Shown here: positions 17,884-26,780 of the stretch, piece after piece
Position numbering within the stretch: position 1 is the first letter of the stretch
How the letters are laid out: each line of letters starts with the position of its first letter
Source: DASVVT01 sp036386415
GTDB lineage: Bacteria; Acidobacteriota; Blastocatellia; Pyrinomonadales; Pyrinomonadaceae
Length of the DNA stretch: 64,000 nucleotides
Assembly (NCBI GenBank): GCA_036386415.1
Contig: DASVVT010000056.1
Location: 1 to 64,000, forward strand
Reading direction: 5' to 3'
Notes under the pieces: generated by a model
What the model saw: the letters and a program-made list of their open reading frames with translations, nothing else
What the model was told of the DNA's origin: nothing
Databases searched by the model: none
Translations under genes and position numbers: made by a program

Positions 17884-19188
17884 TCAGGGCTCAGTATTGA
17901 GAAACACGTCCCAGGCCCAACGCCCGACGTGTATGTGCTGCGCATCATCCACCTTTGCTCGATACCGGAATGCGTTACCGTACCGGTCGGTTCGCTTCGA
18001 CTCTTTATAGTTAAGCGAGATTGAGTCAACGCCCAACTCCGGTAAGGTATGCAGCTCACGCGGTTCGGAGATGCCGTTATGATTGGTATCCTGCCAGAGG
18101 CGCAGGCTGGAGAAGACAGCATCGTGATGATCTATTGCGCCGTCGCCCGTGCCGCCCGCCGTCGTCTTGTCAAACTCTGCGAGCGCCAAGAAGCCGTTCG
18201 GACTGACTGATACCGGTTGCGAGGTATGTGTGCCGAATAGCTCCGAGCCATCATCTATTTCGCCGTTGTGATTGCGGTCGAGAGCAAGCAAGGCGTCGTC
18301 GGAATTGGCGCTCGTCCAGCTTAAGGGGCCAGCCGTGCCGTTCGCGTCAAGATCGAAGTCAACTCCACCGTCAATGTCTGTGAGATTGAAGCCGTTGCCT
18401 TGAACATCTATCAAGATAGGGCTGCATGTACAGGTTTGACAAGGAAGGTCGCCCCCGGCGTACGGGCTGCTACCACACCCGCCAGGAGGCGTTGTGCCGC
18501 ATAGCGTATTAGTGCACGACGTGAGTTTGTTCGTGCAGTACTGATTGTCAAAACTGGCCTGGCAGGTGTAAGAAGTTCCGCCTGTTGTCAGGCCACATTG
18601 TTGCTTCGGGCAAGTCTGCACAGACGTTGAGCGCATGCCAGTCACTGTTTTGACAAAATCTATTTTGCGCGTTTCCCCGCGCGTCCAGCTTGATCCATCT
18701 TCATATGAGACTTCGCTGACCGCAATGTCAAGAGCGTAGTTTCCCTTGAGAACCCCTCCCTTTAAAAGTGGCTTATAGATTTTGAGGAACGATACGACCG
18801 TGTACCTGAGCGCCTGCTGCTTGCCTGGTGGCAGCCCTTTCCGAAATTTGATCGGCGGCGTGTGACCCTGCTGCAAGACAGTATTTGGGTCTTGCTCGGT
18901 TCTCAAAGACCAACTTAGCTTGACCGCTGTGACCAGCTTCGGAGAGCGATTCCATACTCCTACATATTTAACCGTGAGCCCCTTTAAACCCGACGTGACG
19001 CTGTACACGATGACGGGTAGGGACTCAATATCAGGCCCCTGATAAGGATGAGAGGCCAATGTCCAATCTCCTGGCGGGAGTGGCTCGTCACCATTCGCTT
19101 CATTTCGAGCCGGTTTACCTTTCATGGCCGCTACGGCAAAGAGGAAAAGCGTGAGCATGAGAATTGGTGTCATGATTCTTCTCTTCAT
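17884..19188 (-). CDS. Secreted Cys-rich protein with EF-hand-like repeats
   Basis: A 434-residue exported protein. The start at 19188 has AGGAGG 6 bp upstream and gives a signal peptide (MKRRIMTPILMLTLFLFAVAA); the longer frame does not. Residues 200-270 hold about 11 cysteines (QTCPKQQCGLT...CQTCTCSP). The C-terminal 150 residues carry Asp/Asn-rich calcium-binding-like loops: DIDGGVDFDLDANG, LDRNHNGEIDDGSELFG and WQDTNHNGISEPREL. The last is a dockerin or EF-hand-type D-x-N-x-N-G pattern. Probably calcium-stabilised and extracellular or surface-attached. No catalytic motif seen. The gene is convergent with the M56 gene. Confidence 0.75.
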   Translation of the reverse strand: MKRRIMTPILMLTLFLFAVAAMKGKPARNEANGDEPLPPGDWTLASHPYQGPDIESLPVIVYSVTSGLKGLTVKYVGVWNRSPKLVTAVKLSWSLRTEQDPNTVLQQGHTPPIKFRKGLPPGKQQALRYTVVSFLKIYKPLLKGGVLKGNYALDIAVSEVSYEDGSSWTRGETRKIDFVKTVTGMRSTSVQTCPKQQCGLTTGGTSYTCQASFDNQYCTNKLTSCTNTLCGTTPPGGCGSSPYAGGDLPCQTCTCSPILIDVQGNGFNLTDIDGGVDFDLDANGTAGPLSWTSANSDDALLALDRNHNGEIDDGSELFGTHTSQPVSVSPNGFLALAEFDKTTAGGTGDGAIDHHDAVFSSLRLWQDTNHNGISEPRELHTLPELGVDSISLNYKESKRTDRYGNAFRYRAKVDDAQHIHVGRWAWDVFLNTEP

Positions 19189-19662
19189 CTTATCCTCCTG
19201 GACTGTTTTGGTGGACGTGAGGCCAGCAGGAGTAGTTCCTTGTGGGAGCGAGCCTCTTGCTGACGTTAGGAAATAGCGATAAGCATCTTTATACACCCGC
19301 CATTCTAAGGGATCAAGAATTTTTAGCAAGAACCCTTGCTAAGCGTCTTGCCGGAGAAATTGATCCCCCTTGCGCGCTCGTCTGCTCACTTAAATTCTAG
19401 CCGAAGGGGACTACGAAGGCTGGTAGTAATTCATGTTAAACGTTACTCTCATAACCGCTCCTGCTCTCTTTGTTGGGTATGAAGGTGCATTGGCCTTGTT
19501 CCAGGCCATAGCCGAACGGTAGGGCAGATCATATTGATCTCCTCCAACAAAGGAGAACCCCCCGACACGATACGAACTCAGGATGAGCCTGGACGCGCCC
19601 CGTTGGCAATCCCAGACCAAGGCGCTCTTGTCTTCAACCATTTCACGAAAGAGAAGGCCAAG
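19189..19662. other. Divergent promoter region
   Basis: A gap of about 470 bp between the divergent secreted-protein and TonB-receptor genes. Open frames in it (for example toward 19534) are extensions without protein-like sequence. No clear operator or riboswitch is visible. Confidence 0.4.
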
Positions 19663-22452
19663 GTGAGAAATCAAATCCTATCGTTAATGCTCTGTATCAC
19701 CATTGTAGCTTTGTCGCTCGCGCTGTCGGCTACAGACGTGCGGGCGCAAGCCAGCAACTCCTCGCGCGGTCAGATCAACGGCGTCGTCAAGGATCAATCC
19801 GGCGCGGTCGTGAGCGGAGCAGCCGTCACTCTGATTAACGCCCAACATGCTGTCTATGGCACGACCCGGACTGACGCCGAAGGCCGCTTCAGCTTTGCAA
19901 ACGTGCCTACCGGCACATACGTGGTCGAAACCACCAGGCAAGATTTCGCCAGCCGACGCATCTCCGCACAGGTCACACAGGGCGGCACAACGGAGGTCTC
20001 CCCCGTGCTCGAAGTCATCCCGATTACAGATGAGGTGACGATCACTGCGGATACAGGCCAGGCGCAGGACAGAGAGCGGGTCGCGCAGCAGGTCAACGTG
20101 ATCTCGGAAGACCGTATACGACTGCGCACCACGGCTGTGCTGGCGCAGGTGGCCGACGAGGAGGTCGGCGTGAATCTACAGCGCACGAGTCCGAGCATGG
20201 GTGAAGTCTTCGTGCGCGGATTGACCGGCAAGAACGTGCCCGTCTACGTCGATGGCGTGCGCTACACCACGTCCACGCAACGCGGGGGCGTCAGCACCTT
20301 CTTCAACCTGAACGAGCCGAGCAGCCTGCGCTCTGTAGAAATCTTGCGCGGCCCGAACAGCGCACAGTACGGCTCGGACTCGCTGGGCGGCGTCGTGCAG
20401 CTCGTCTCGCGCACCCCGATCTTCGGCAGCGACCATCCGGAGTTTCACGGTGAGGTTAATACCTTCTTCACCAGTGCAGACCTCTCCTTCGGCGGCAACA
20501 CGCTTTTGAGTTACGGCACGCGCCATTTCGGCATCTATGCCAACCTCGCCAGCCGCCGTGTCAACACGCTTCGCACTGCCGACGGAATCGACACACACTC
20601 GGCTGTGACGCGCTTTCTCGGCCTGCCCTCGACCGTCCTCTACGGCCCACGCATGCCGGACACGGCTTTCACGCAATACGGTGGAACGGTGCACATGAAC
20701 TACGCGCCCGACACGAGCAACCAACTCATCTTGCACTACCAACGCAGCCAGCAGGATGGCGGCAAGCGCTTTGACCAGTTGCTCGGCGGTGACGGCAATC
20801 TGATCGCAGACCTGCGCAACCTGATGATGGACTTTTTCTACGGGCGCTACATCAGGCAGGGCATGGGCTTCTTCGACACGGGCTCTTTCACCTTCTCCGT
20901 CAACAGCCAGCGCGAGGAGCGTCGCAACCAGGGCGGGCAGGGCAACCCTTTCGGCGACATCACGCACCAGTTTGAGCGCACCACGGCTGTCGGCTTCAAC
21001 TTTTACATGGACAAACAACTGACGCGCCACAACACGTTTCTGGTCGGCGGAGACCTCTATTTCGAAGGCGTACGGGCGCCCGCTCACACCCTGAACGTCG
21101 TGACGGGTGTTGATACGTTCTCGCGCCCGCGCGTGCCCAACCAGGCGCACTATCTGACCTACGGGCTCTACGTGCAGGATGTGTGGGATGTAGTTCCTGA
21201 AAAGTTTCGCGTGAGCGGCGCTCTGCGCTACGGCGTCGCGTCCTATGTATCGAGAGCCGCCAACAGCCCGACCATCAAGCCGCTGTGGCCGAATGACAGC
21301 CTCCGCGTCGCAGATTTTTCGGGACGCATCGGAGCCGTCCTGACGCCTCTGCGTGGCTTCAGCATCGCCTTTAATTACAGTCGTGGTTTTCGCGCGCCGA
21401 ACATCACAGACCTCGGCACGCTGGGTCTGACGGGCGACGGCTTTGAGGTTGACTTTCCCACTTCAAACGCCCTGGGCGGCCTTGTCGGCACAACCGCCGG
21501 TGCTGACGCACTCTCTTCCGGGGTGGCGGTCGAGCAGCAGCGTTCGGAGATCAGCAACAACTTCGATCTCGGCTTTCGACTCCATCGCGGGCGGATTGAG
21601 ACGGAGCTGACGGGATTTTTGATCGACATCAATGACGCGATTGTGAAGCAGGCGCTCGTCGTACCCGTCGGCGCTCCGGTGCAGCTCATAGACAGGCTGG
21701 CGACCATCCAGCCCATTGCCTCGCAGCCGGGCTTCGGGCTGGTCACTGTCCCGGCAACCGCGAACCCCGTGCTCGTACGCACCAACTTCACGAACGCTCG
21801 CCTCTGGGGACTGGAATATGATCTTGAAGCGAGGATTAACAGGAACTGGGTTTTCAACGGCAACTTCACATACATCCGCGCAGAGGACAAGGCGACGGGG
21901 ATGCCGCCGAACATCGAAGGCGGCACGCCGCCCCCGACAGCCTTCCTCTCGCTCCGCTACGCCCCGACGAGCAAGCGCTACTGGGTCGAAGGCTATTCGA
22001 CGCTGGCCGCGCGTCAATCCCGTCTCTCCTCGCTCGATCTCTCGGATCGTCGCACGGGCGCAGCCCGCTCGCGCACCAGCATACAGAACTTCTTTCGCAG
22101 AGGCGCTTGTGTGCAAGGGCTGACGACTCCCGGCTCGACGGGAATATGCGGCTCTCCGGGCGGCATCCTGATCGCTACCGGGGAGACGCTCGCGCAAGTG
22201 CAGAACCGTTTGCTCCCCATCGGCGCGGTCATCAACGGCGTGCTCGTCGTCAACAACGCGACCGGCGTACCTCTCTTCACGCACCTGCCCGGTTACGGTC
22301 TCTTCAACGTGCGCGGCGGCTTTCAGTTTAACGAGACCAACGAGTTCTCCTGGGATTTCGAGAACATCACAGACCAGCGTTACCGCAACCCTAGCTGGGG
22401 TCTGGACGGGCCAGGCCGCAGCCTCACGCTGCGATACCAGTACAAGTTTTAA
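19663..22452 (+). CDS. TonB-dependent outer-membrane receptor
   Basis: A 929-residue receptor starting at a GTG after GAGAAGG; signal peptide RNQILSLMLCITIVALSLALS... ending VRAQ. Residues about 35-120 form a carboxypeptidase-regulatory-like beta domain (GVVKDQSGAVVSGAAVTL). The plug follows (VFVRGLTGKNVPVYVDGVRY, RSVEILRGPNSAQYGSDSLGG), then the barrel, which ends in the aromatic terminus YQYKF. It should import a large substrate across the outer membrane with TonB energy. The Cys-containing extracellular loop RRGACVQGLTTPGSTGICGS may close by a disulphide. The substrate is unknown because no transporter or enzyme is linked. The longer frame to 19534 is rejected, as it precedes the signal peptide. 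Confidence 0.9.
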   Translation: MRNQILSLMLCITIVALSLALSATDVRAQASNSSRGQINGVVKDQSGAVVSGAAVTLINAQHAVYGTTRTDAEGRFSFANVPTGTYVVETTRQDFASRRISAQVTQGGTTEVSPVLEVIPITDEVTITADTGQAQDRERVAQQVNVISEDRIRLRTTAVLAQVADEEVGVNLQRTSPSMGEVFVRGLTGKNVPVYVDGVRYTTSTQRGGVSTFFNLNEPSSLRSVEILRGPNSAQYGSDSLGGVVQLVSRTPIFGSDHPEFHGEVNTFFTSADLSFGGNTLLSYGTRHFGIYANLASRRVNTLRTADGIDTHSAVTRFLGLPSTVLYGPRMPDTAFTQYGGTVHMNYAPDTSNQLILHYQRSQQDGGKRFDQLLGGDGNLIADLRNLMMDFFYGRYIRQGMGFFDTGSFTFSVNSQREERRNQGGQGNPFGDITHQFERTTAVGFNFYMDKQLTRHNTFLVGGDLYFEGVRAPAHTLNVVTGVDTFSRPRVPNQAHYLTYGLYVQDVWDVVPEKFRVSGALRYGVASYVSRAANSPTIKPLWPNDSLRVADFSGRIGAVLTPLRGFSIAFNYSRGFRAPNITDLGTLGLTGDGFEVDFPTSNALGGLVGTTAGADALSSGVAVEQQRSEISNNFDLGFRLHRGRIETELTGFLIDINDAIVKQALVVPVGAPVQLIDRLATIQPIASQPGFGLVTVPATANPVLVRTNFTNARLWGLEYDLEARINRNWVFNGNFTYIRAEDKATGMPPNIEGGTPPPTAFLSLRYAPTSKRYWVEGYSTLAARQSRLSSLDLSDRRTGAARSRTSIQNFFRRGACVQGLTTPGSTGICGSPGGILIATGETLAQVQNRLLPIGAVINGVLVVNNATGVPLFTHLPGYGLFNVRGGFQFNETNEFSWDFENITDQRYRNPSWGLDGPGRSLTLRYQYKF

Positions 22453-22460
22453 CGAAGGCG

Positions 22461-22546
22461 ATTAAACGCAAATGACGCAAAGGGCGCAAAGAGCTTCAGC
22501 TCTCTGCGCCCTTTGCGATGCACTCTGCGCCCTCTGCGTTTAAATC
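22461..22546. repeat. ACGCAAAGGGCGCAAAGAG-type inverted repeat
   Basis: Arms ATTAAACGCAAATGACGCAA with GGGCGCAAAGAGCT, and the complement ending CCCTCTGCGTTTAAATC. Located 9 bp after the TonB receptor stop, where it can serve as the terminator. Related to the element at 17471-17580. Confidence 0.75.
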
Positions 22547-22656
22547 TCAACTCGCAGCAACCACTCTACTCCTCTTTGAGGCTCACCCCGTATCCTGCTA
22601 AACTTTCCGCTCAAGCTACACGTCTAATCATTGCGCTACGTCAGAAGGGAACATCA

Positions 22657-22923
22657 ATGCCTGAAGAGCAAAGAACTTCGAACAATTCACAAACCTACCT
22701 GGTCGATGCCGGGGAGTTTTCATTCGAGACCATTGAGCAGGAGAACGGGCAGGCGACGGTGATACGCTTCCGGCTCGAAGACAGGCGCTACTTGCCCGGA
22801 GACGTGCTCCTCGTTCTCTCAGGCACTGACATACACTTTCACGGCATGATACGAGAGATGGCGGATGGATGGGCGACCGCTGCGGATCACAGAGGCTCGC
22901 TGCTGCCCGCGACGGTTCAATAA
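22657..22923 (+). CDS. Hypothetical 88-aa protein
   Basis: The ATG at 22657 has AGAAGGGA 6-13 bp upstream; the frame from 22513 starts inside a repeat and is not preferred. The product is acidic and soluble, with alternating hydrophobic residues suggestive of a small beta-rich protein (TYLVDAGEFSFETIE, RYLPGDVLLVLSG, HFHGMIREMADGW). The GDVLLVLSGTDIHFHG segment with its histidines resembles part of a cupin or beta-barrel fold, but I cannot assign a family. Confidence 0.55.
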   Translation: MPEEQRTSNNSQTYLVDAGEFSFETIEQENGQATVIRFRLEDRRYLPGDVLLVLSGTDIHFHGMIREMADGWATAADHRGSLLPATVQ

Positions 22924-22959
22924 CTGCTCAAGAGCATAGATAGTGTTCAGAGTTTCATC

Positions 22960-23060
22960 TCTTCTCTGTGTTCTGCGGTGTCTGCGGTGGTGAATGAACT
23001 TTAAACAACACTCCCCACCGCAGACACCGCAGAACATGGATGGGGCACAGAACACTTATC
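22960..23060. repeat. CTGCGGTGTCTGCGGTGG inverted repeat
   Basis: TGTTCTGCGGTGTCTGCGGT then GGTGA, mirrored by CACCGCAGACACCGCAGAAC at 23017-23036. A short AT-rich loop (GAATGAACTTTAAACAACACTC) lies between. It belongs to the CACAGAG group by its outer words (CTCTGTG, GGGCACAGAAC). Confidence 0.75.
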
Positions 23061-23182
23061 CCGATTGACGATTTACGCTCTCTCTTACCGCATGTGTGTT
23101 AAAATCACGGGCGTCGAGCGACCGCTCGGCGACACCGGAAATGCTCCCCAGTTGCTCCTTTAATCTTGCGGAGGTTCCCATC

Positions 23183-23887
23183 GTGAGACAGTTCTTCTGG
23201 TTGCTGCTGTTTCTGCTTGTCTTCGCTGCCCCAACGGTGCGGGCGCAGAATCCTCGCTCGGCCAAAGACTTCGTCAAGCGTGGCCTCACGCGCTTCACCA
23301 AAGGAGACCTGGACGGCGCGGTCAATGACTACACCAGAGCCATCGAGATGGACTCGCGCCTCGCCGATGCGCACCTCAATCGCGGCAAAGCCAAACGCGC
23401 CAAAGGAGACCTCGACGGAGCGATCAGCGACTACGAGAAGGCCATCGAGATCGACCCGCGCATCGCCCACAACTGGAACCGCGACATCACCACGGCCTAT
23501 TCTAATCGCGGCTTCATCAGATCGAATCAGATGGATCTCGACGGAGCGATCAGCGATTTCAACCGTGCGATCAAGTTTAATCCCGAGATAGCAGACTTCT
23601 ACATCAAGCGCGGGCGCGCCCTGCTGGTGAGAGGCGACATGGAGGCCGCCATCGCCGACTTTGATAAAGGGATTGCGCTTGATCCGGGCGATCCCCTCGC
23701 CTACGCAGACCGTGGTGTGGCGCGCATGCATCAGGGCAAGGAGGCCGAAGCGCGCAAGGACTTCGACAAAAGCCTTGAGCTGAACATCGACTTAAAGCTT
23801 CTCATAGACCTGCACGTCATGGACATCGAGCTGCAAATCCGCGAGATACAGCGACAGCGCGCCGCCAGCCAGCAAAAGATCGCATAG
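23183..23887 (+). CDS. Exported TPR protein
   Basis: The GTG start at 23183 has GCGGAGG 6 bp upstream and opens a signal peptide (RQFFWLLLFLLVFAAPTVRAQ). The 234-residue product has about five tetratricopeptide repeats with the same GDLDGAI core (KGDLDGAVNDYTRAIEMD, KGDLDGAISDYEKAIEID, QMDLDGAISDFNRAIKF, RGDMEAAIADFDKGIAL). The tail is short and polar. It should act as a periplasmic protein-interaction scaffold. No neighbour reveals its partner. Confidence 0.82.
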   Translation: MRQFFWLLLFLLVFAAPTVRAQNPRSAKDFVKRGLTRFTKGDLDGAVNDYTRAIEMDSRLADAHLNRGKAKRAKGDLDGAISDYEKAIEIDPRIAHNWNRDITTAYSNRGFIRSNQMDLDGAISDFNRAIKFNPEIADFYIKRGRALLVRGDMEAAIADFDKGIALDPGDPLAYADRGVARMHQGKEAEARKDFDKSLELNIDLKLLIDLHVMDIELQIREIQRQRAASQQKIA

Positions 23888-23916
23888 CAGTTGAGAGCGC
23901 CCATTCTTCCACCACA

Positions 23917-24213
23917 TTATGTTGAGATAGATGCCCAATTCCGTGTACAGGTCTTCATAGCCTGTATATGGTCAGGCCAATCATGCAGGGTGGCAGGATC
24001 GAAATCAGCCCCATTAGGCCAGACCAGTGTATGAACTTCCCGATCTATCTCAACTCGATTGAACGTCTCAAGATCACGTAATGGCCCGTACAATTCTCCC
24101 GCCAGGACGGGCTCGAAATCAATAGTCTGCTCCTTTTCATCATCAAATCTCACCCGTAACGTATATGGCCCGACAATCTCGAACGATTCCACACGATGTA
24201 TCATATGATTCAT
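23917..24213 (-). CDS. DUF2442 protein
   Basis: A 98-residue DUF2442 protein beginning MNHMIHRVESFEIV, with the family pattern LRVRFDDEKEQTIDFEPVL, LYGPLRDLETFNRVEID and LVWPNGADFDPATLHDW. DUF2442 is often paired with DUF4160, as here, and the pair is widely annotated as a putative toxin-antitoxin or regulatory module without proof. In this copy the same frame extends 26 codons upstream and encodes what looks like the missing tail of the DUF4160 protein, so the two genes are joined in one frame after a shift. Confidence 0.8.
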   Translation of the reverse strand: MNHMIHRVESFEIVGPYTLRVRFDDEKEQTIDFEPVLAGELYGPLRDLETFNRVEIDREVHTLVWPNGADFDPATLHDWPDHIQAMKTCTRNWASIST

Positions 24214-24494
24214 ACATGATTCTCCTAAACGTAGCGGGTCTATCGGTAATGGCCTTTGACCGGCCTGTAATCTTTGCCAATCATCTCTCAATTCCTGTGG
24301 TGTAATTCAGCCCATGCTTCAACAAGCCGCTGCTGCCGTTTAGGTAGTGATCCTGTTATCAATTCAATCGGGTCAATACTATAAATCCCCACCTGATCCT
24401 GGTAGTAGGCATGAAAATGTGGCCTATGGTGCGGCGCGTTTGCCTCCCAGTACATACGAATAATTATGCCGAAGAAACGACTGAGTTCTGGCAT
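24214..24494 (-). pseudogene. DUF4160 gene, probable frameshift near 24290
   Basis: The frame from 24494 encodes 68 residues of DUF4160 (MPELSRFFGIIIRMYW..., HHRPHFHAYYQDQVGIYSID, PKRQQRLVEAWAELHHRN), then a TGA. Family members continue with a tail of the form E-L-R-D-D-W-x-R-L-Q-A-G-Q-x-P-x-x-I-x-P-L. Exactly that tail (ELRDDWQRLQAGQRPLPIDP) is present in the neighbouring frame from 24294 on. A single missing base explains it. It may be a real mutation, a sequencing error, or a programmed shift. Confidence 0.7.
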
Positions 24495-24547
24495 GAGACA
24501 ATTTTACTGTTCAACTGCGAGAGACGTAAAGAACTTGCTGCCTCGGG

Positions 24548-24979
24548 CTACTTATTGTCCGCTTCCGCAATCGGATCATAGCAAGGATAATCCGTCTGGC
24601 TCACAATCTTTCCATCTCGAAAGCGTAAGAAGATAGCGATCCGGGCGCTCAGTTCTGTTCCTGCGGAAAATGGCGGCAGGGCTTTCGTCACTCTCCCCTT
24701 CCAGCCGATCTCCAGCGCGACCGAATCGCCACAGGCCACGGCGCGACGCAAGGTGTAGGTCTGTTCCGGCACATACTCACGCCCCTTTTCCCAGCTTGTG
24801 AGGATGGTCGGAAGATCGCCCGTGCGTCCGAGTGGTGCGAAGCGGTTTGGCATCTCTCGCCAGACGATGCTTTCATCCAGATAAGCCTTCACATCCTCAA
24901 TCGTGGTGGACGGATGATTGAACATATCCAGATACTGTTCAGTCAGACGAAGGTTGGTCTGTTCTTCTTCCGAGAGCAT
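24548..24979 (-). CDS. SnoaL-like (NTF2 fold) protein
   Basis: A 143-residue protein of the NTF2/SnoaL-like fold: an N-terminal helix pair (NLRLTEQYLDMFNHPSTTIEDVKAYL), a strand with W-R-E-M-P-N-R, and a curved sheet ending FLRFRDGKIVSQTDYPCYDP, the usual R-x-G-K-I motif. Such proteins are either small enzymes acting on polyketides or steroids or non-catalytic binders. The particular activity is unknown. Cytoplasmic, single gene. The ATG overlaps nothing and has a weak ribosome site. Confidence 0.75.
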   Translation of the reverse strand: MLSEEEQTNLRLTEQYLDMFNHPSTTIEDVKAYLDESIVWREMPNRFAPLGRTGDLPTILTSWEKGREYVPEQTYTLRRAVACGDSVALEIGWKGRVTKALPPFSAGTELSARIAIFLRFRDGKIVSQTDYPCYDPIAEADNK

Positions 24980-25017
24980 TCGGTTATCTCCTGATTAACC
25001 TGGCAGCAGGGCGATCA

Positions 25018-25066
25018 GGTAGTAGCTCGAAGTGTGAGAGTGTCTCTCACACTTCGAGCTACTACC
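25018..25066. terminator. Perfect 23-bp hairpin
   Basis: Two perfectly complementary 23-nt arms (GGTAGTAGCTCGAAGTGTGA... and its complement) are separated by a 3-nt loop (TGT). It lies between two minus-strand genes (SnoaL-like and VWFA-type). There is no T-tract on either side, so it may be a processing signal, a factor-dependent terminator or a palindromic element. Confidence 0.6.
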
Positions 25067-25093
25067 GGTCATCAAATATGAAGCCTTCGGCGC

Positions 25094-26092
25094 TTACCTT
25101 GTGTAGCCGGACGGGTAATCTAACTCTATGTCCTGGCGGTCGGTAAGAACTTCTATGCGGTGATAACCTTTGTTCGTGTGCGTCGAGAGATACGTGACGG
25201 CGAACTGGCGTGTGAGCGCGGTGGCGAGGCTGCGCAGGAAGGGGTCGAAGCTGACGGGCGCTCCCGTCCCCTGGAAAAAAGCGCGTCCGCCGGTCTCTTC
25301 CGAGAGCCTTTCGAGCGAGCCCTGCGCGTTGCCGACCAGCAATGAGCTGCTTCCTGAAACGCCGCTGACGGTCGGGGCGTAAAAGGAGTAGACGGCGACG
25401 CTGCGGCGCTGCGCCTCGCGGATCGCGCGTTCCAGGTTCAGGCTCTGCGGGGCGATTTCGAGCCCCTGTGAAATATCCAGCCCGTCGGAGACGACGAGCA
25501 AAGCGCGTCGCCCCGCCGGTTGAGAATCGAAACGACGCAGACCTTCGATGATCTCTATGTACGTGTTGGAAGTAGATGCACTGGCGAAGGGCACGGGCGG
25601 GCGTAGGGCGCTGGCGGCGCGCTCAAGGTCGCCCGTAAACTTCTGTCTGACTTGCAGCGAGCCGCTGCGTATGTAGCCGACGAGCACGCGCGAGCCGCGC
25701 GGCAGGCGTCTGACGAAATCCGCGATGCGCGGGATGTCTGTGCCGACAGAAGGAACGATCCCATCCTGTATGAGCACGGCGACGGTCAAAGGCGATGCGC
25801 CGATGCCGCGTATGGAGAGCACCTCCTGCGCCTCGCCGTCCTCACGCACAGTGATATTGCCTGTGGGCTCCAGCTCCCTGCGCTCTTTCGAGTCCTTACG
25901 CAGACGCAGCGTGATCGGGATCGTCACGGAACGAACAGAGCCTCGCTTAGCCTGTTTGCGAGGCGGCGCGCTCTGCCGCTGCTCCTGCCCCTCCGGGTCA
26001 CGGCTCTGGCCTCTGGCCGAAACAACTGAAGCCATCACGTTGCAGAGGACAATGACGAGTAGAACGGCGATTCGTTTATCTGCTTTGCGCAT
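25094..26092 (-). CDS. VWFA-related acidobacterial protein
   Basis: A 332-residue exported protein. The ATG at 26092 has AGGAGA upstream and opens a signal peptide (MRKADKRIAVLLVIVLCNVMASVVSARGQ); a longer frame to 26182 lacks both. It then has a basic, Gln-rich stretch, a strand-rich part (VTIPITLRLRKDSKERRELE) and a VWFA domain with GIGASPLTVAVLIQDGI, RALLVVSDGLDISQG and AVYSFYAP. It belongs to the VWFA-related family expanded in Acidobacteriota. The metal-site DxSxS is not conserved (IQDGIVPS). It may bind surface partners; the role is unknown. Confidence 0.85.
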   Translation of the reverse strand: MRKADKRIAVLLVIVLCNVMASVVSARGQSRDPEGQEQRQSAPPRKQAKRGSVRSVTIPITLRLRKDSKERRELEPTGNITVREDGEAQEVLSIRGIGASPLTVAVLIQDGIVPSVGTDIPRIADFVRRLPRGSRVLVGYIRSGSLQVRQKFTGDLERAASALRPPVPFASASTSNTYIEIIEGLRRFDSQPAGRRALLVVSDGLDISQGLEIAPQSLNLERAIREAQRRSVAVYSFYAPTVSGVSGSSSLLVGNAQGSLERLSEETGGRAFFQGTGAPVSFDPFLRSLATALTRQFAVTYLSTHTNKGYHRIEVLTDRQDIELDYPSGYTR

Positions 26093-26305
26093 TGCTTCTC
26101 CTACGGACATCTCGCGGGCCTGACGGTTGCAGGTTATATTATATAGCCTAAAACCCCCACCCTGTGAAGCATCCCGCAGCAAACCTTCAAAAAGTCACAA
26201 GATTAATACTCGATGATTATTCTAAGACAGGTGCGTGAATGGGACGTAACGCGTAACTCTATGTGACGTGAGGCGCCTATAACACCTTACTGCGGAGCGC
26301 AGGAA

Positions 26306-26515
26306 TTAGTTGGTTCTGTCCATACGGCTCTCTATATCCGCAAGTGAGACCGTAGGCGCGTCGTTTTCCTCATCCTTAGCGGCGCGCAGGTCGAGCAAAT
26401 CTTCCACATCGGCCAGCCATTCTTGCAGAGCGATGAATTCTTCGTAAGGCAGAACGGCGAACTCTTTTCTTCCGTTCTTGGTTAAGATTTCAGGATGTAA
26501 ATCAGGTTTGCTCAT
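26306..26515 (-). CDS. Antitoxin-like protein
   Basis: From MSKPDLHPEILTKNG, 69 residues with the pattern of Phd/YefM-type antitoxins: KNGRKEFAVLPYEEFIALQEWLADVEDLLDLRAAK. The acidic C-terminus would wrap the toxin. It lies 7 bp after the RelE-type toxin pseudogene at 26523, so the order is toxin first. The toxin is broken by an in-frame stop, so this antitoxin may be an orphan. An upstream extension of the frame (to 26608) overlaps the toxin end and is not used. Confidence 0.75.
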   Translation of the reverse strand: MSKPDLHPEILTKNGRKEFAVLPYEEFIALQEWLADVEDLLDLRAAKDEENDAPTVSLADIESRMDRTN

Positions 26516-26522
26516 AAGCCTC

Positions 26523-26780
26523 TCACGAATACGCACGGCTGCGGTGTTTGATGCGATAGATGATAACGCGGTCGCCCTCAATTTCAAATAGCACGCGTTA
26601 GTCGCCAACGCGCAAGCGATATTCGGGTGTGAAATTTGTTAGGCGTTTCACGTCGCCTGCGAGATTATTTTCTAACGCGCGAATCTTCTCTAAGATGCGG
26701 CGCGCCTCCGGTCGATCAAGCGCATCAAGGTCTTTCACGGCGCATGGCTTGAATTCGATTTGAAGCAGTCTTTCACTCAT
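26523..26780 (-). pseudogene. RelE/ParE-type toxin with premature stop
   Basis: From MSERLLQIEFKPCAVKDLDAL the frame follows the RelE/ParE family to EYRLRVGD, meets TAA at 26598-26600, then continues in the same frame as RVLFEIEGDRVIIYRIKHRSRAYS to a TGA at 26523. Family members read G-D-Y-R-V-L-F-E-I. A single change of a tyrosine codon (TAT or TAC) to TAA accounts for it. The lost part contains the arginine and terminal aromatic positions needed for mRNA cleavage, so it is probably inactive. GGAAGG lies 9 bp before the ATG. Confidence 0.8.

Noticed and set aside
20176..21150. 324-codon minus-strand frame inside the TonB receptor
   Set aside because: Antisense shadow of a real gene in GC-rich DNA; no ribosome site and no family-like sequence.
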